A DNA stretch of 64,000 nucleotides. Source: Nezara viridula. Taxonomy: Eukaryota > Arthropoda > Insecta > Hemiptera > Pentatomidae. The stretch lies in the NCBI GenBank assembly GCA_928085145.1, contig OV725077.1, positions 62,235,995-62,299,994 on the forward strand, given 5' to 3'. Position 1 is the first letter of the stretch; each line of letters starts with the position of its first letter. Below, in pieces: positions 47,251 through 58,719 of the stretch. The notes beneath the pieces are model-generated. The model was not told where the DNA came from. It was given only the letters and a program-made list of their open reading frames with translations, and did not search any database. A program made the translations under genes and the position numbers.

Positions 47251-50030
47251 TAGGAATAACGAACAGAAGAATAAATAGATTAAGTTTTCAATTACGTAAA
47301 TAATCTCCCTTGTAAAAATGCCCTAATTATTGACTTTTTTCTACCTAAGCTATCATCCTAAGACATGACTGCAGTATTTCGAAGCAACTTTACCACTGGA
47401 CTGTCTTGAAAGACTGAAGAGGGAGAAAAAAGAGGAAAAGAAAGCATGAAAATCAATTCATAGCAGTTATTTAGCGAAAGTAAGTGAAATATATTATAGT
47501 AATGGAACGTCAGGCGGAACCAGACCTAATACTGATATAGTGCTCCGGACCCTCCAATATCATACATCCCTCTGCTGGAGCAAGATTTACTGGATTTCTT
47601 TTCACATCTCCTTCTTTCTTCTCTTTCTTCACCTATCTACTGCAGCTTCCTTCCTCGGTTCTCACTTTTTATAGGGCCCTCCAATAACGTTAGATTCTTT
47701 CCAGCAGTCAAAATAACTAGAGAAAGTTTATATACTCAACTACTTTCTTATATTTGAAAAAGTGAAATAAAAATAATTATTTAATTTTACCTCCTAAAAG
47801 TTATAGTGTGAAATGTTCTTCATCGTTATTCGATATGGTTGAAGATAAAGCATCCATATGTTTTAATTTCCTCAATCAACATTCAACGAAATTGTCATGT
47901 ATAGCTAAGCGAAGATAAAGAGGAAAAATAGAGAGGACAATCGAGAGGGTAAGAAGGAATGAATATATTATTTATTTTATTTGTCAAAGAAATGCCGATA
48001 CAAATAAAGATATAGATATTATAAACAATTTTAGATTTTGAGATTAGTACTGTTTGTTTTCGAAATGAGGCAATGTTTGGGAAGATTTGTAGAGAAACTT
48101 TCGGATGAATGTTTAAAACCAAGATTAAAAAACCGAGGTGACTTCTAAATGGTTTAGAGGTGTTTTTTTTTTTTTACATCTGGAATTGGAGATCTCGTGT
48201 AAATAAACGAAAAACTGGATGCAAAACGGTACAATAGCATCCTTACATTCCATTTGGGCTTTAGCAAATTGGGCAGAACTTTATTTTTCAGCATGATGAT
48301 GATAACAAATATGGTATTTTGCCATTTTAGGAAACAAAAGTAACATTGAATAGAAGAAAAAAAAATTAAATGTGGAATGTTAACTATCGAAAAATAGTGA
48401 AGAATTCCTATATTTGAAAATTTTCACTTATAGATTTAGCATATACACAACGGCTTTTGGTGCTAATAACCTGATTATGTACTGCTTCCCAACCGTGTAA
48501 TGCACAACAAAGAAGTCAAATATGAAAAATAAGGTAGCATTATTCAAAGTACAATTAATGCTAATTAAAATATATATTACGTCAACAATGTATATGTATA
48601 TATAAATATATTAGCTCTATTTGTTATAGTTGTCCTCTCATTTGATCCTTTTACGAAGTTTTAATTAATGGATATTTAGGTATCCCTCAAGCATAGTTAT
48701 GTTACATAAGAAGAGATCATTAGTTTGATGCTTGTAACCGAAGCAATGAAAAATCGAATATTATGGAATCAATTTCCAATCCGATTATAAACATGTTGGC
48801 TGTTGCTTATGATTTGGTTTAAATAGATCTATTTCTTTACTAATTAAAGACCATTTCTCTTCTTTATTAATCCTTTATCTTTCGATGATGCCTGATGCGA
48901 ACCTGCTTGGATAATCATGGAGCACTTGCTTCTTCCTCTGCGACCGACAAGCTGATCCGAAATTCAAAATATCCCGAAGAGACGACTAGCGATCGGTTGG
49001 AGGGAGAAGATAAGACCGGGATAAGAACCATTGTGACGGATAATCTGCTGGGTATCTGCAGAGCTTCATTGTCTCCGCCTGGAGCTCATTGTACTGGATG
49101 CGGATTGTTTGCTACCCCGCTCTCAGACAATGGCAGGATTTTTTTTCTTTCCGTCGAGGGCAACTTGCGGATGTATAGGCTACCGTTTCGTGATCATTTG
49201 TACGCAACTGCAAGGGAAGCATCTTTTATACCGCTTTGTTAGGGATCGAGGAGAGGACCGGTTGGTCGGGAAGCAGTACATAACCAAGTATTAATCTCTA
49301 TAATAATAAGATCGAATATGAATAACAATGGGTTCAGAATTATTTTCAATTCCAAAAAAAAAAAAAAAAAAAAATGGTTGCGTGGAACACACGTTACTAA
49401 GAGAAGGTATTTGCATATCTACTTAAAATACTTGGTGTATTGTTAACGAAATCTAAAAGAATATTTCAACTTGGTGTGATAGTTAGATGTCTTTAAATAG
49501 GTTAAATATATATTACATCTAAATATTACATATATATTACATCTAAATAATGTCTGCATTATTAAATCAGTTTACAATCAAGAAGATAACTAGATTACAA
49601 GACGAAGATAAACACTGGAAAATAGTTTTCGTTCCATTTACTGTACCTGTTAACAATCGAAATAGTCTTTAGTTTCTTTCTTGGATCTTGAAGGAATATA
49701 ACCACTACACCAATATTTTATTTTTAAATTTGTTTATCGAGATGTATTATAATCTGTTTCAGTACACCAATATCAAGTAGTATATGAAGTCAATAGCCTC
49801 AACAATTTACCAAGTTATTTAAGTGAATGCCTAAAAAAAAAATTAACATTTTTAGCTTGTCAAGCATTGAAGGTATAAATCAAATACTCATGATCACGAT
49901 TGTAGTTCATGAGAGGAGATGAAACCATTACAAATTTGAGAATACTTGAAATGTCATACAATTTTTTTCAGAGTATCAAACCCGACTTATTAAACACAGA
50001 TTATTTAATCATGGGTCAGTTTTTTAAGCT
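47251..50030. other. Spacer between inverted arms, nothing recognised
   Basis: AT-rich with a GC-richer patch at about 48890-49260 that contains a 115-codon plus frame (ending AREASFIPLC) with no known motif. A 21-nt A run lies near 49354-49374. Confidence 0.5.
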
Positions 50031-50039
50031 TGAATTAAT

Positions 50040-50215
50040 TAAAAATAATCACCATATCTCACTGATTCATTTGAGCCATCAAACTTAAAAATCGATCCTG
50101 CCATTCGCTCAAAAATCGTTACATACCTTTTAGTGGACAATCCTAACACACAACCCTTCGCGTGGCGACGACGTAGTGGTATAATAAACCTTAACAATAT
50201 TAATTAAATTATAAA
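50040..50215 (+). repeat. Single-unit relative of the 31475-31985 repeat
   Basis: Shares GAGCCATCAAACTTAAAAAT, CGATCCTGCCATTCGCTC, ATCGTTACATACCTTTTAG and the end AATCCTAACACACAACCC with GTAGTGGTATAATAAAC. It is closest to the last two units at 31756-31985. Confidence 0.6.
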
Positions 50216-50902
50216 TACAAATTTACAGCCATTAAAATAAAGCATGAAAAATATTTGCACTATGCAACAAGTCGAATTTATCATTTAGCCGACAAAGTGA
50301 AAATAAAGTTTATGGATTTTCACTTATTTTGCATAGAAATTCTATTAAGTTTCCCTGAAAACATTTATTTCTCATTCGTTAGAATAATGTTTAATATTCT
50401 TAGAAAAAAAAAATAAATAAAAATTCATAGTTTTTCGTAACTCGCCATTTCGTTTTGTGACTTTAGGTGTTAGATATTAATTTAGCTGAAATCTTTATCT
50501 TTCCAACGATATATGACTAATCTTATTTATGGTAATTTTAAATGCTAAAATATATATCCCATTTTCTCCATTAATCGTTTAACAAATAGTTCATAGTTCA
50601 TTTTTATCCAATTCGTTTTACTACTAACAATAAACAAAAGTAAAAGTATTTCAAAATGCAGGCATTTCAAAATTCGTCATTCAAACTTTATCAAACTATA
50701 TCAATTATGATAGCCTAACTTACAGCAAATATCCTTTAATCTTAGACAAAACTGTTGAAGCCATTTGCAGGAAAAGAGTTAAAATCCCTAAAGTGATTGA
50801 TATGAGTATAAGATGGTGACTTCCGATGAATCGATGTTAGCTGAGTATCTTTTATAACATTATAGGGATAGACCAATCCTTAATATTAAATTAAAAGAAA
50901 AA

Positions 50903-51315
50903 TAATTTTATTCAAGGATTAAAGTCCTCTAAAAATAATAACAGAGATCAAAAAATATGTGCATAGTAAAAATATATTACATTTAAAAAAATAATAATAA
51001 AATAGCTCTAATGAGTTTTCTGTTACCAAGAAATTGTTATTGCACAATCTAAAAATTCTTAAATGGTTGCGGAAGTTCCAGATTCAGTTTCTTTATTGGC
51101 TGATATTAGACGATAAAAATATGGATTAATAGACAGTATAGCTGCTTACTGTTTGTCCGCTAAGGAACAGAACGTTCAGAATGGTAAAGAGGAGCTTGAA
51201 AGCTTTAGGGTATGAGTGACAAGTTTGAATGTTAAATGAATGAAGTTAAAATAAGGACCTATAATTTAAAGCATAATCTTTGTAAAATATAATATTTTGT
51301 TAAAAATAAACACTC
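50903..51315 (-). mobile_element. CR1-like LINE tail (right inverted arm, inner part)
   Basis: Near-identical inverted copy of 46654-47066, including the ATTCAAGGATTAAAGTCCTC terminus and the GGTTGCGGAAGTTCCAGATT block. Only scattered single-base and run-length differences are visible. Confidence 0.75.
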
Positions 51316-51779
51316 ATACCAGACTGAAACGACAAGAAACCGCTCGACGTTTCCAATTACTTCAGCACTTACTACAAAAGACTCATATACATGACTATAA
51401 TAAGGCCTATATGGACTTGGATTGAGTTGAGCTGTGGGGCTCCACTAAACCATCGAATTCCTCTCGTATTCAATCCTTACAATCCAAAATCCTTAATGCT
51501 CCCTACTTTCTTACAAATAAAACAACCCATAGTGACCTTAATGTTTTTATATTTCAGATCTGGCCCAATCCAGATATCTATCCTTCCACAATAAACTTCA
51601 CCATAATCCCAACCCTCTCATTTCTAACCTTGCTTCCTCTTCAATTTCTGATAACCCTCCGAGCTATTTGAAAAAAAGATTGCCACGTGAGTGCTACTAT
51701 TGGGTATTTACTCAACAAGTGTTTACACGTCATTATATCCCTATTTAATACAGTTGTAAAAATCATTAAGAAATAAAAA
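51316..51779 (+). mobile_element. Jockey-like LINE tail (right inverted arm, outer part)
   Basis: Inverted copy of 46097-46653 with several small deletions, including part of the 3' UTR. It starts CTCATACCAGACTGAAACGA and keeps broken pieces such as MTIIRPIW. It ends AAGAAATAAAAAAACC. Confidence 0.75.
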
Positions 51780-52061
51780 AACCTTTAAACACTTTATGTA
51801 TAAAGGTGAATGATTTTTATTACAACTCATTTTTTTAAGTTGTAATGGATATTTACCGATTCCTTGCAAATATACGCCACTCCATTTTAATTAACTTTTT
51901 ATGATTGTTAAGGAGAACAACAATTCAAACAGGACCTTATTGTGCAAATATAGCATAAGGGAAATTACCAATAAAAATGTCAGTTTCATAGACGTTTTCA
52001 TTTTTTGGATACAGATATCAATAGGTGAGAGACTGAATTAATTGCATGTTTCTATTATACA

Positions 52062-52370
52062 ACCGGCTCGGTTGTCTAGGGGTATGATTTTCGCTTGGGC
52101 TGCGAGAGGTCCCGGGTTCAAATCCCGGCCGAGCCCACTGTTACTTTTAGGGCGGGGTGGCCGAATAGGCTAAAGCGTGTGTAACAGCACCGCTAGTTGC
52201 CTGGCAACGGGATAACAGAGATTTGAGATGATATAAAAAGTACGAGTTCGCGTCCCGGTGCCGGAGGGGATTTTAAATTCCCCGCCCTCACCCCCCGGCC
52301 CGGGAAAGTCCCGTATAGCCTAAAAGGCGAGGTAGGGAAGAACAAAAAAAAAAAAAAAAAAAAAAAAAAA
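52062..52370 (+). mobile_element. tRNA-Pro/SINE chimeric retroposon with one target duplication
   Basis: Order: three bases, tRNA-Pro (52065-52136), a short linker with TTTT at 52145-52148, the SINE head (A-box-like TGGCCGAATAGG at 52158-52169), palindrome GTTGCCTGGCAAC (52196-52208), B-box-like GAGTTCGCGTCC (52244-52255), and a body and tail of about 27 A (52344-52370). The exact 15-bp repeat tgtttctattataca occurs at 52047-52061 and 52371-52385, so both parts entered together. Other SINE copies with defined 5' ends (14287, 44600) lack the tRNA-Pro part. Confidence 0.9.
52065..52136 (+). tRNA. tRNA-Pro, anticodon GGG (inside a retroposon)
   Basis: A complete 72-nt cloverleaf. Acceptor GGCTCGG pairs fully with CCGAGCC, the T-arm is CCGGG-TTCAAAT-CCCGG, the D-arm is tRNA-Pro-like (GTCTAGGGGTAT), and discriminator C73 is proline-type. 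The anticodon stem TTCGC/GCGAG contains one T-G wobble, and loop TTGGGCT places anticodon GGG at 52097-52099. Internal A and B boxes look intact. Animal nuclear tRNA-Pro genes normally use AGG, TGG or CGG, so GGG plus C37 is odd. Because it shares target duplications with the following SINE, it is probably a retroposed copy. Whether it is transcribed or charged cannot be told. Confidence 0.85.
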
Positions 52371-52385
52371 TGTTTCTATTATACA

Positions 52386-53190
52386 GAGAGATTACTAGAT
52401 ATGTCCTACACATATCGTGATATTCATAGTTTCAGAAACTAAAAAGGAATATAATATGGATGATGCCAATGGCAAGAGAAGACCGTTAGCAATAGGTCGT
52501 TTGGATCAGGCCCTTGAGTGAGATTCCGTCGAGTCAGCAAGGAAGTGAGTAAAGTATGGGAAATGCCGAGCTCCCAGAAATGAAATGTCAGCCACTAATG
52601 GCGCCCAGAACTAATGGAACTCGGAACGAAAATAGAAATGGCTCTCAGAGACTTTGTGGGCTTGGTCGCCTGTGCTACGCTTAATTTCCAATTCGAAGCT
52701 TAAAAATTTAAATAGGCTCCTTTAATTCTGTTTTTATTGGAGGCAGTAAATGGAAATGACGAATAAGTAAATTTACAAAAGTGGGTTAGCAGTAGAATTA
52801 AGAATATAATTTTCATAAATTTGTTTGTGAAATTCAACTTGCATTATATTAAATAAAATCATATGCTATATTACAATTCTGAATCCACAAACAATAGTGT
52901 TTAGTTATTAAATAGGCGCACCAAATTTGGATTGTAAAGTTTTTACATACCAATGATGATGGCCTATGTGTTAGGTGCAATCCGAAAACGGTTGGGTGTA
53001 AAGAGTCCTCTTAAAATGCATTATGTAGCAAAAGTTTTATATGGAAGAAATATGGTTGGATAATTCAAGATTAATATTGAGCAAAACAAAAGGGCTAGGA
53101 AAATTAAATTTTAAAAGAAAATTATATTATTTTATCGTAACTCCTCTCTCATAAATTGCATGGTACATCAAGTATCCTTGGAGAAAGCTG
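52386..53190. other. Intergenic DNA, nothing recognised
   Basis: A GC-richer patch lies at about 52470-52680; no gene or RNA is supported. Confidence 0.5.
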
Positions 53191-53199
53191 TACTCATAG

Positions 53200-53500
53200 A
53201 TTGTAAACGGTGCTATACGACCTCAATGCAGACGTGCTGAATCATTGCAAAGAAGCATGGCTCTACTTTTGGTCCAAGGTCTCAAAGACCAACAAAATGA
53301 AGAACACTTGTAAAGAGATACAGGACCACTACCTCAGATAATAGAGAACTGTGGGAAGCAAACCATGATTTCTAGACTCAAAATAGAACAAACCAGGCTG
53401 ACCCACGGGCATCCTTGAAGGGGTGCATAAACTAGATGCAGCAGCTGTAACACACCCTTGTCCATCGAGCACATAATGGAAAATTGGGTCTCTTTAGGGG
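53200..53500 (+). pseudogene. Degenerate LINE ORF2 C-terminus (I/R1-like)
   Basis: Pieces in order: NGAIRPQCRRAESLQRSMAL and LLVQGL, resembling the IQRMALLRVTRSYRT region of R1-type ORF2, then in one frame RLKIEQTRLTHGHP, stop, RGA, stop, TRCSSCNTPLSIEHIM. The last is the C-terminal CxxC...LxxEHI motif of I- and R1-type elements. Stops and frame changes make it a relic, and its exact clade is uncertain. Confidence 0.6.
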
Positions 53501-53517
53501 TTTGTTTTGGTGTTTGG

Positions 53518-54010
53518 AAGTTAGTCGACTGTTCTAGATATCATGAGTGATAAATATTCAGGACGCAGTTTTTTTTTTTTAAATTTTTTATTTATGCCAA
53601 CTACTATTTTTTATTTACTAACTGCCAAAATTAAATTTTGTTTTTAAAACACTACGTCCTAAATATTTATCACCCATGATATGTAGAACAGTCTACTAAC
53701 TTCCTTCAATAATTCATCAAATCATTGGAACCTAACTACAACAAGAATACACGTCGTTACTAAACTCCACCAAATCAGAGATATGGACTCTCAGAACACA
53801 CATCAAGAAAAACATGTCATCCTGGCCCGTCTCAAGCTCGCACTCGGCTTATTCGCTATCTTCTCCTACATTCTGTTTTTTCTTCAGATACTTCAAATAC
53901 CAGAACAGAGTTCTGAAGATGACCCACATGATTGGGTTGAAACGTTGGCATAAATAAAAAAAAATTTTTAAATAAGACTGCGTCCTGAATATTTATCACC
54001 CATGATAACA
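53518..54010. mobile_element. Penelope-type tails in inverted arrangement
   Basis: ATATCATGAGTGATAAATAT with GGACGCAG and TTATGCCAAC at 53537-53600 is repeated in inverted form at 53645-53700 and again at 53944-54006. The plus-strand tail at 53890-53945 carries CTGAAGATGACCCA, TGGGTTGAAACGTTGGC. The upstream frame ends SEDDPHDWVETLA. The element is incomplete; the reverse transcriptase is not seen. Confidence 0.6.
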
Positions 54011-54648
54011 AATTACATAAACTGATCTAAATTATATAATAGTAACATGGTGCCTCCAACCTTTGCTGTTGTACATTGCACCTTATATTGTAATCAAATA
54101 AATAGATAGATTATACATAACATCTTCATTTTAAATATATGATGAAACCTAATTCTGCACTTTTGGGATACCATTGTTTTGGTGCTTCTTCAGAATTTTA
54201 TAAACCATTTGACTCAATGACTGCTCAACACAACTATCCAATTTTGGATTTTCTTTAGCAATCATGGCAGTACTTTTTATTTTCTTCATATAATTCTCGT
54301 TTTGATATACACATGGATGGGCTACAATCACGTATGGCTACAGGTGGTCTAATGACTTTCACGATACTTTATTGTAATTGCTTTTGATTATATAATAACC
54401 GTTTGTCCTAATTAGTGTTGCCCAAAATTAGCCTTGCACTTTTGTAAGACCAAGACCGAGACCAAGATAACAAAAATTTTGCAAGAACAAAACCAAGACC
54501 ACATCCTGCAAATGTCAAACTGAGACTATTTAGAGATATAGTACGTGGCTTAAACATTTTAATCATATAATCTTAACAGCGTTGTTTTTTCTTGTGGAAT
54601 TGTATATTTGAGTATAGCTTTCTAAATAATAATAATAATAAACTAATC
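54011..54648. other. Intergenic AT-rich DNA
   Basis: Nothing recognised. Confidence 0.55.
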
Positions 54649-54867
54649 TTTTTTTTGTTCTCCCTCTACCTTGCCTTTTTGGTTATTCGAAGGTTTTAGC
54701 GGGCCAGAGGGTGAGGGCGGAGGATCAATGACAGAGTTAAAAGACCCTCCCCGGGCAGATGGATGCGAACTCATAATTATTTTATTGTCTCCAACTTCGG
54801 TTATCAGGTTTCCGGGCAACGCGCAATGCTGTTCAAACTCGTTAGTTCGGTCGGCCACACCACCCCT
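54649..54867 (-). mobile_element. tRNA-derived SINE, minus strand
   Basis: The reverse complement begins TTTTTAGGGGTGGTGTGGCC, keeps the GTTGCCCGGAAAC block and a degenerate B-box (GAGTTCGCATCCATC), and ends in AAAAAAAAGATT. A reading frame of 88-89 codons runs across it on both strands and is not a gene. Confidence 0.85.
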
Positions 54868-57640
54868 AAAAATCAATCGTTTGCCAGTACCAGAGCAAGA
54901 TAAGAAAACCAAACAAAAAACGCGATTTCATGAATAAAATTAAGACTAAATGGTTACTAATACTAGCCCATTTTAATTACTATATCGAAACTTCTCTTCA
55001 CAAGAAGGGGACACCAACGGGGAATCAAAAATTGCTCGCTTTAGAGAGATGTCCGTTTCAAAAACATGGTTAAAATTTATATCGTGAAAATAAAATCTTT
55101 TATTCGATTAAAAACATTTTCCTTTTTAAATTTACTATTTTAAATTTTTTATTTTTAAGAAATAATATATTTTGCATACTAAAATTGCACATAAGAATCG
55201 TCAACTTTTTTTATATAAAAAAAGAATAGTAATTTGTAATTTTTGTTTGGACTAAATATTTTGTTTTCCAAATTTGTTATGGAAAGATAAAATCGTTACA
55301 ATTATTCTACTTCCTCCTGCAAAATGAAATTGTTTCTCAGCCAACTAATTTGTGAGAGAACTTCTTTAATATTCACTCAGAGATCACGAAAATGTATTAT
55401 CAGCTTAAAGGTCCACCGCGAGTATAATTGTTCGAAATGACGCTGGAGTGTTGAGATACAAACCTGGCGAAATCATCCGTGTTACTGCAACAACGGCATA
55501 ACTCGGAAGAAATTATTTCTTTGCATTGGCATTTCTGTGTTAGGCCGCTGTTCACAGTATTCGTTATTTCTTTATTTAGTCTAACCACCAAGTTTTAATA
55601 GAGTGGCTGAATTGCGAATACTGAACTTTCTGATACACTCACTCATTAATAATACACCTTATTCTTTTAAATTTAACCGAAACCATGTTTATATATCACA
55701 ATCAAATCTGTGTAAATGACAACAAAGTGTTAAGACTCTAAATTCTTTATCAAAACCGGGTTCCTTGGTATACATATTGGAACTAAGGGACAGTAAAGTG
55801 ACATTTTCAAACTATGTCGCAGTCATTTATCTTATACCGTCACTGTTTTTATCACATCAGTCGCTTTTAGACTTATTATCAGTATTCTGGTCTCGATTTT
55901 ATTTTTATCATTGTGATTTTGAACCCACATCCCCCGGAAACGAGACTGCAAATCTTTCGATATTCTATCACTTATAAAAAAAAAAAAAGGAAAAAGCCTC
56001 AAATAATTTTTCTTGGAATTCGGAGCCCACTGTCTAGCATATGATTATTTTGCCACCCTTTCCCCCCTAAGTTTCCCGCTATATATTAATTTGTACATTA
56101 AACATTTTTGTCCACCTTATCATCTTAGAAATTATAAGATAAAGCTAGATAAATAATATCATATTAAAAATAGATACTTATATATATAATCAAGCCTATT
56201 GTATCTTAAAGTTTGTAAACATAACATTTCTGGAAATTATGGTTGACAAGTCTGGTGAGAATAATTATCATTCAATGTTAACGTCACAGAATTTTCAATA
56301 CGTACTTATTTCATAAAACTACAGTATCCATTAATCACACCGCATTACTTGTGTCAGTAACGTTAACCCGATTTATTATGATTTATTATTGCGGGAACTT
56401 AAGTTTTTTTTTTTTTTTTTTTGTACTTCTTACAATATTATAATGGTATTTACTATGATAAGAAACAAAGTAAAAATTCCTAATTAAAACTTATTTTTAA
56501 ACTTCGACCAGTAAGAACCTGGGCGTGTTTTTAATACGCATTTCATAAATGGAAACGAAATAAAAAACAATGAATTCAAGTTCGCTAATGAATCGCAAAT
56601 GAAGACATGCAATGATAGTGAATTGCGAGACCAATTTACAAGTCATGCTTGATACAATCCTCTTTTCGTGGAATAATTCCTGTTAGACTACTGCTTGAGA
56701 GCTTATGGTCCTTACTTTCTTTAAGGCAGTCATTAAGTCCTTAAGGGTTCGCACTAATCAACCATTACGCTATTACCGCTGGAAGGGTGCGCATTGAAAG
56801 TCCGTCGGAGCTATCAAAATACAGGCTTCAAGCAATCAATCAGCAGCTGTTTAGTGCCAGTTAAGTCTTCTTCCAGGATAATTTTACATATATGATAGAT
56901 CCTTTTCTTCTTCAGAACGCAACGGATAGACTTGATTTATATTCTTTTTGATGGCTGTAGGTACAGATTAAATTAAGGCATGATTCAACTCCATCAGTAA
57001 TTTTAAAAGAAAAAAACGCATCTCGAAAAAAAAATTAATCAATTAAAAACAACGAATTAAAATTATAAAACTTTATGTACAAGAAAACATGGATTTATTC
57101 TATTTAAGTTGGTCATCAGAACTAAAATAATTTTTTTTTTCGCAAGATGAATCATTTTAACCGATCTGCAGCATATTACCCAATGAAAGAACTTCGCTTG
57201 TGTGTATTTTAATAACTGTAGGTTATTAGTTCACTATTAAATCAGAGAGATATTTTCCAGTTGTACAAGCTAACCAATTAATGAAGAATTTGTTAATTTA
57301 GCATTCTTGTTAAAATTAAAAGCTTCATCAGTTTGGCCTGTTGAATGGGTTATCTTAATAATATTATGCTTTATATAAAACCAAATATTTTAAGCTGGTT
57401 CCGCTTGTACGTAGAAGGAATTAGGGAAAAGGATAATCATATTCCGTGTAATATTTCGATAATTTGTTGTCCGAAACATACTACAAATGAACAAGCTAAA
57501 GCTTATAACTGGTCGGACAGCTTTTTAATTGGCTTATTCCTTCGTTTTCTTATTTTTATTAGCATTTACACTTTTGGGTCATTTTTTTTCTTAATTTTAC
57601 AAAGATTCGAACATAAAAATAATTTGTTTTTCACTAACAA
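54868..57640. other. Intergenic AT-rich DNA
   Basis: No gene, RNA or dispersed repeat with support. A GC-richer patch at about 56610-56860 has no motif. Confidence 0.55.
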
Positions 57641-57644
57641 TTCA

Positions 57645-57990
57645 CATTTTTACTTCCACTTACGTATATATACAAAATATATACGTATAATAAAGGTAAG
57701 TATTGCGATCGTGAAAATGTTTGAATCTGAGTTTTCAACGGAAATACACGTTTTTGGGCACACTGAGTCCAAATAACCAAGTTCCGAAAAATGGTCTGTG
57801 TGTATGTGAACACTACAGCTCGAAAACGAAAAGTACGAAACTGATATAACGTATTTAAGATAGGCATATATCTTAGATGTGACATTTTCTTATAATCGGC
57901 TAACCCGAAGTGCCGCTTTATATCAACGCTGTAACACATTTTTACGATTTTCTCAAAAACTTTTTTTTCCGACTACTAGTAAGTACAGCC
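57645..57990 (+). repeat. Dispersed repeat C, copy 2 (empty of repeat B)
   Basis: Matches the flanks of repeat B at 15415-15453 and 15764-16010. The junction gtaagtat at 57696-57703 occurs once here. The 143-codon frame across it is not supported as a gene. Confidence 0.65.
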
Positions 57991-58504
57991 GGATTTTTCT
58001 CAAATTGAGTGATCTCTGACGTTTTGAACTAGGAAATATATTTACTTGCTTGTTTCCTTGGGGAAGGGAAGGAGGGGGGAGGGGAGGCTTCATTGTCCTT
58101 AGAGACACAAATCAAACGGTCAACGGTATGACGTTCCCTAGCTACCTGCTTCCACTTCAATAATCTCTTTTCCTTTTTACCTTCCTCAGCCGCGGTCTTC
58201 CCTTTTTACCGCCTAAGAATCTTCACAGAATATTAAGTGGCCGGTTGCCAATCACCCATCCGTCCAACGGTTGAATAAGAAATAGTATAGATGAAACCCT
58301 GCATATTTTCATCCATATGTGGGAAGCTTCGGCTGACTGTTGGATATAGTGCAAAGGTACAGTATTTCAGTTCAGCAAAAGTGTTACAGTCTCGTAGTGA
58401 TCATAGGTTCATTTTTTGATCCATTTTTTAATCTTAATCTCTTCGCTTTTCCTCTTTTACCAAAATTCTCTTTAAAATAGTTAATTTTCTTCCAAAAATA
58501 AAAA
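57991..58504. other. Intergenic DNA with a G-rich run near 58060
   Basis: Contains GGAGGGGGGAGGGGAGG at about 58070-58086. No other feature is seen. Confidence 0.5.
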
Positions 58505-58719
58505 CTTAAATACGGCACCGACCTTAGACATTTGCCTTAGACGCCCAGACAATGACGTCATCTTCCCCCTAAAAAAAATTAAATTTATTTCTTAAGCTGT
58601 TTTATTAGTAAAGTGTTATTAGTAATTGTTGCATTAATACTAGTTTCTTTTTATTTTCATGGTATTACAAAATGGATGTTGAAAGTATCTTCAATTTAAA
58701 TTTTTAATAATCTCATTTT

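Noticed and set aside
54643..54937. Open frames of 88-89 codons on both strands
   Set aside because: They cover the SINE and reflect its GC content.
57345..57776. 143-codon hydrophobic frame
   Set aside because: Runs into dispersed repeat C, which is broken by an insertion at 15454 in its other copy and shows no coding conservation.
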